Below, one piece after another: positions 63,101 to 64,000 of a stretch of DNA of 64,000 nucleotides. Location: contig CM072161.1 in assembly GCA_036850595.1 (NCBI GenBank), positions 15,457,812 to 15,521,811 of the forward strand. The letters run 5' to 3'. Position numbers and translations under genes: made by a program. The stretch is from Rhyacichthys aspro (taxonomy: Eukaryota; Chordata; Actinopteri; Gobiiformes; Rhyacichthyidae). The notes beneath the pieces were generated by a model that saw only the letters and a list, made by a program, of their open reading frames with translations, was not told the DNA's origin and ran no database searches. The first letter of the stretch is position 1, and every line of letters starts with the position of its first letter.

Positions 63101-63652
63101 CGCACGCCTCAGCAGCAGCCAAAGTACGTAGACTTCAGAGTCGTGTGTCTCATAAATGCAGTACTAGGACCTGGCTGAGAATCTAAACTGATACATAGAA
63201 AATGTTAGGTTACTGTTACTAATAAGGATTTTCTATTGTATAATCAAACTCTTTTTATGTCTGTGTTCATCTACTGTCTTAATATATTTATCCCTTGCTT
63301 TTTGTAATTCATTTCCACTTTAACTCAAGCCCAAAGTTTGTCAAATAGACTCTTTCTACCAGCAGATGGTGCTAAACATGACTTGTGTTCAGTTTAGAAG
63401 CATCCACCCTATGTTTTTTTCCCCTTGTACTATATTTGACTAATTGTGTGCCCCTCCCGCAGGTCGGGCAGCAACTCTGCGGGCGTGGACTGGGGCAAAG
63501 TGGCTGAGCAGTGGTTGAAAGAGAAAGAAGCCGAGGGCCGTAAGAAAGCCCAGAGGATGACCCCTCGACCGTCCCCCAGCCCGATGATAGAGAGCACGCC
63601 TATGTCTATGGCCGGAGACGCTACGCCGCTGCTGGATGAAATGGACCGATAG
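54114..63652 (+). CDS. supt6h: Spt6 transcription elongation factor / histone chaperone
   Basis: 36 coding exons join without a frame break into 1746 residues (human SUPT6H has 1726). Exons: 54114-54213, 54300-54464, 54941-55014, 55116-55305, 55379-55460, 55599-55854, 55973-56074, 56171-56284, 56371-56460, 56541-56683, 56760-56905, 56980-57087, 57172-57452, 57543-57697, 58062-58257, 58339-58478, 58561-58678, 58765-58841, 58925-59060, 59141-59278, 59394-59561, 59644-59771, 59860-60067, 60169-60316, 60408-60550, 60646-60786, 60906-61101, 61184-61329, 61405-61497, 61577-61690, 61765-61889, 62021-62133, 62221-62298, 62406-62581, 62861-63123, 63463-63652. Domains: acidic N terminus (1 to about 290), Spn1/IWS1-binding segment (about 290-323), Tex-like helical core, YqgF-like fold (from about 772), HhH, S1 (about 1213-1285), tandem SH2 (about 1316-1517, phosphate-binding Arg1349 in IIRPSS), and a Ser/Pro/Thr-rich tail ending DEMDR. 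Known role: nucleosome handling and Pol II elongation, binding the phosphorylated Pol II linker. Oddity: the tail carries a His-rich insert (1638-1663). Confidence 0.98.
54465..54940 (+). other. supt6h: supt6h intron 2 (coding count) with LINE-tail remnant
   Basis: A 476-bp intron, one of the few longer introns of this compact gene. CTTCTGGGATCGGCTCCAGA near 54731 and a GAAAATCAGTGAATGAC tail resemble the LINE 3' tail also seen at 44861-44938. Confidence 0.45.
62984..63061 (+). other. supt6h: His-rich insert codons of Spt6 tail
   Basis: Codons 1638-1663 encode 14 histidines in 26 residues, mixed with Ser, Gly and Pro, nearly all as CAC. The corresponding part of human SUPT6H is Gln/Ser/Pro-rich from memory. 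The reading frame through the exon (62861-63123) is secured by the downstream terminal exon. Confidence 0.85.
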
Positions 63653-64000
63653 GACACAGAGGGGGGCGTCGCTGCACCCCCCAATCCCACTTTCATCCTG
63701 TGTACAGTTGCTCTATCTGGATAACATGACTATTTCTATTTGCGCAGGATGACAGGGCTGATGGCACCACAGCCATGAGCCCTGTCATCCACCGGGAGCC
63801 CCTCTGTTTCATAGATTCACCAGTAGCTGCAGTTTATCAATGTCATCAGTATCATGGCTTTTTATTATTCTGTCTCCCTTCTTCAGCCCCTTACCTCCAG
63901 CCGGCCCAGGCTGCATAGTATTTTGTATAGTCAGAAAAACACTGTATATGTCAAACACAAAGTCAGTACAATGACAAAAACACTTGAAAATGACAGCCGT
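63653..64000 (+). other. supt6h: supt6h 3' untranslated region, cut by window end
   Basis: The sequence follows the TAG stop (63650-63652). No AATAAA occurs before the window ends, so the transcript continues beyond 64000. An inverted repeat of GATGACAGGGCT (63749) and AGCCCTGTCATC (63778) can form a strong hairpin. Confidence 0.7.

Overview
The window looks like a teleost (probably percomorph) chromosome segment. It is AT-rich, with intron-containing vertebrate genes, tRNA-derived SINEs, 3' tails of non-LTR retrotransposons, and hAT-type, Harbinger-type and TTAA-flanked MITEs. I cannot name the species from sequence alone.

Three protein-coding genes can be reconstructed exon by exon with a continuous reading frame. 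(1) caln1 (calneuron 1/CaBP8) is on the + strand, with five coding exons between 28145 and 45646 (218 aa), large introns, a probable non-coding first exon and TATA-type promoter at about 19.6-20.1 kb, and a roughly 3-kb 3' UTR. (2) sdf2 (stromal cell-derived factor 2, an ER MIR-domain protein) is on the - strand, with three coding exons between 50770 and 52831 (225 aa). (3) supt6h (Spt6, histone chaperone and elongation factor) is on the + strand, with 36 coding exons from 54114 to 63652 (1746 aa). Its 3' UTR runs off the end of the window. caln1 and sdf2 lie tail to tail. sdf2 and supt6h lie head to head and share a short promoter interval holding two ETS sites, a YY1-like site and two divergent CTCF-like sites.

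Layout: 1-19.2 kb is intergenic DNA upstream of caln1. It holds repeats, three well-delimited or probable MITEs, a decayed coiled-coil coding fragment (about 7.5-7.87 kb), weak exon-like signals near 0.4 and 2.4 kb, and several stretches that read like conserved non-coding DNA. 19.2-20.1 kb is the putative caln1 promoter and 5' exon. 20.1-45.6 kb is caln1, mostly intron with degenerate minisatellites, SINEs, a MITE and LINE tails. 45.6-48.7 kb is the caln1 3' UTR. About 49.8-52.8 kb is sdf2. 52.8-54.1 kb is the bidirectional promoter and first supt6h intron. 54.1-64 kb is the compact supt6h gene, whose introns are mostly 75-120 bp.

The three genes do not form one pathway. caln1 is a neuronal Golgi-associated Ca2+ sensor. 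sdf2 acts in ER protein quality control and O-mannosylation. supt6h acts in transcription elongation. The shared promoter suggests co-expression of the two housekeeping genes only. I found no convincing undescribed system. The most interesting details are a phenylalanine-ending ER-retrieval tail on Sdf2, a histidine-rich insert in the Spt6 C-terminal tail, and an hAT MITE with an exact-period internal array.
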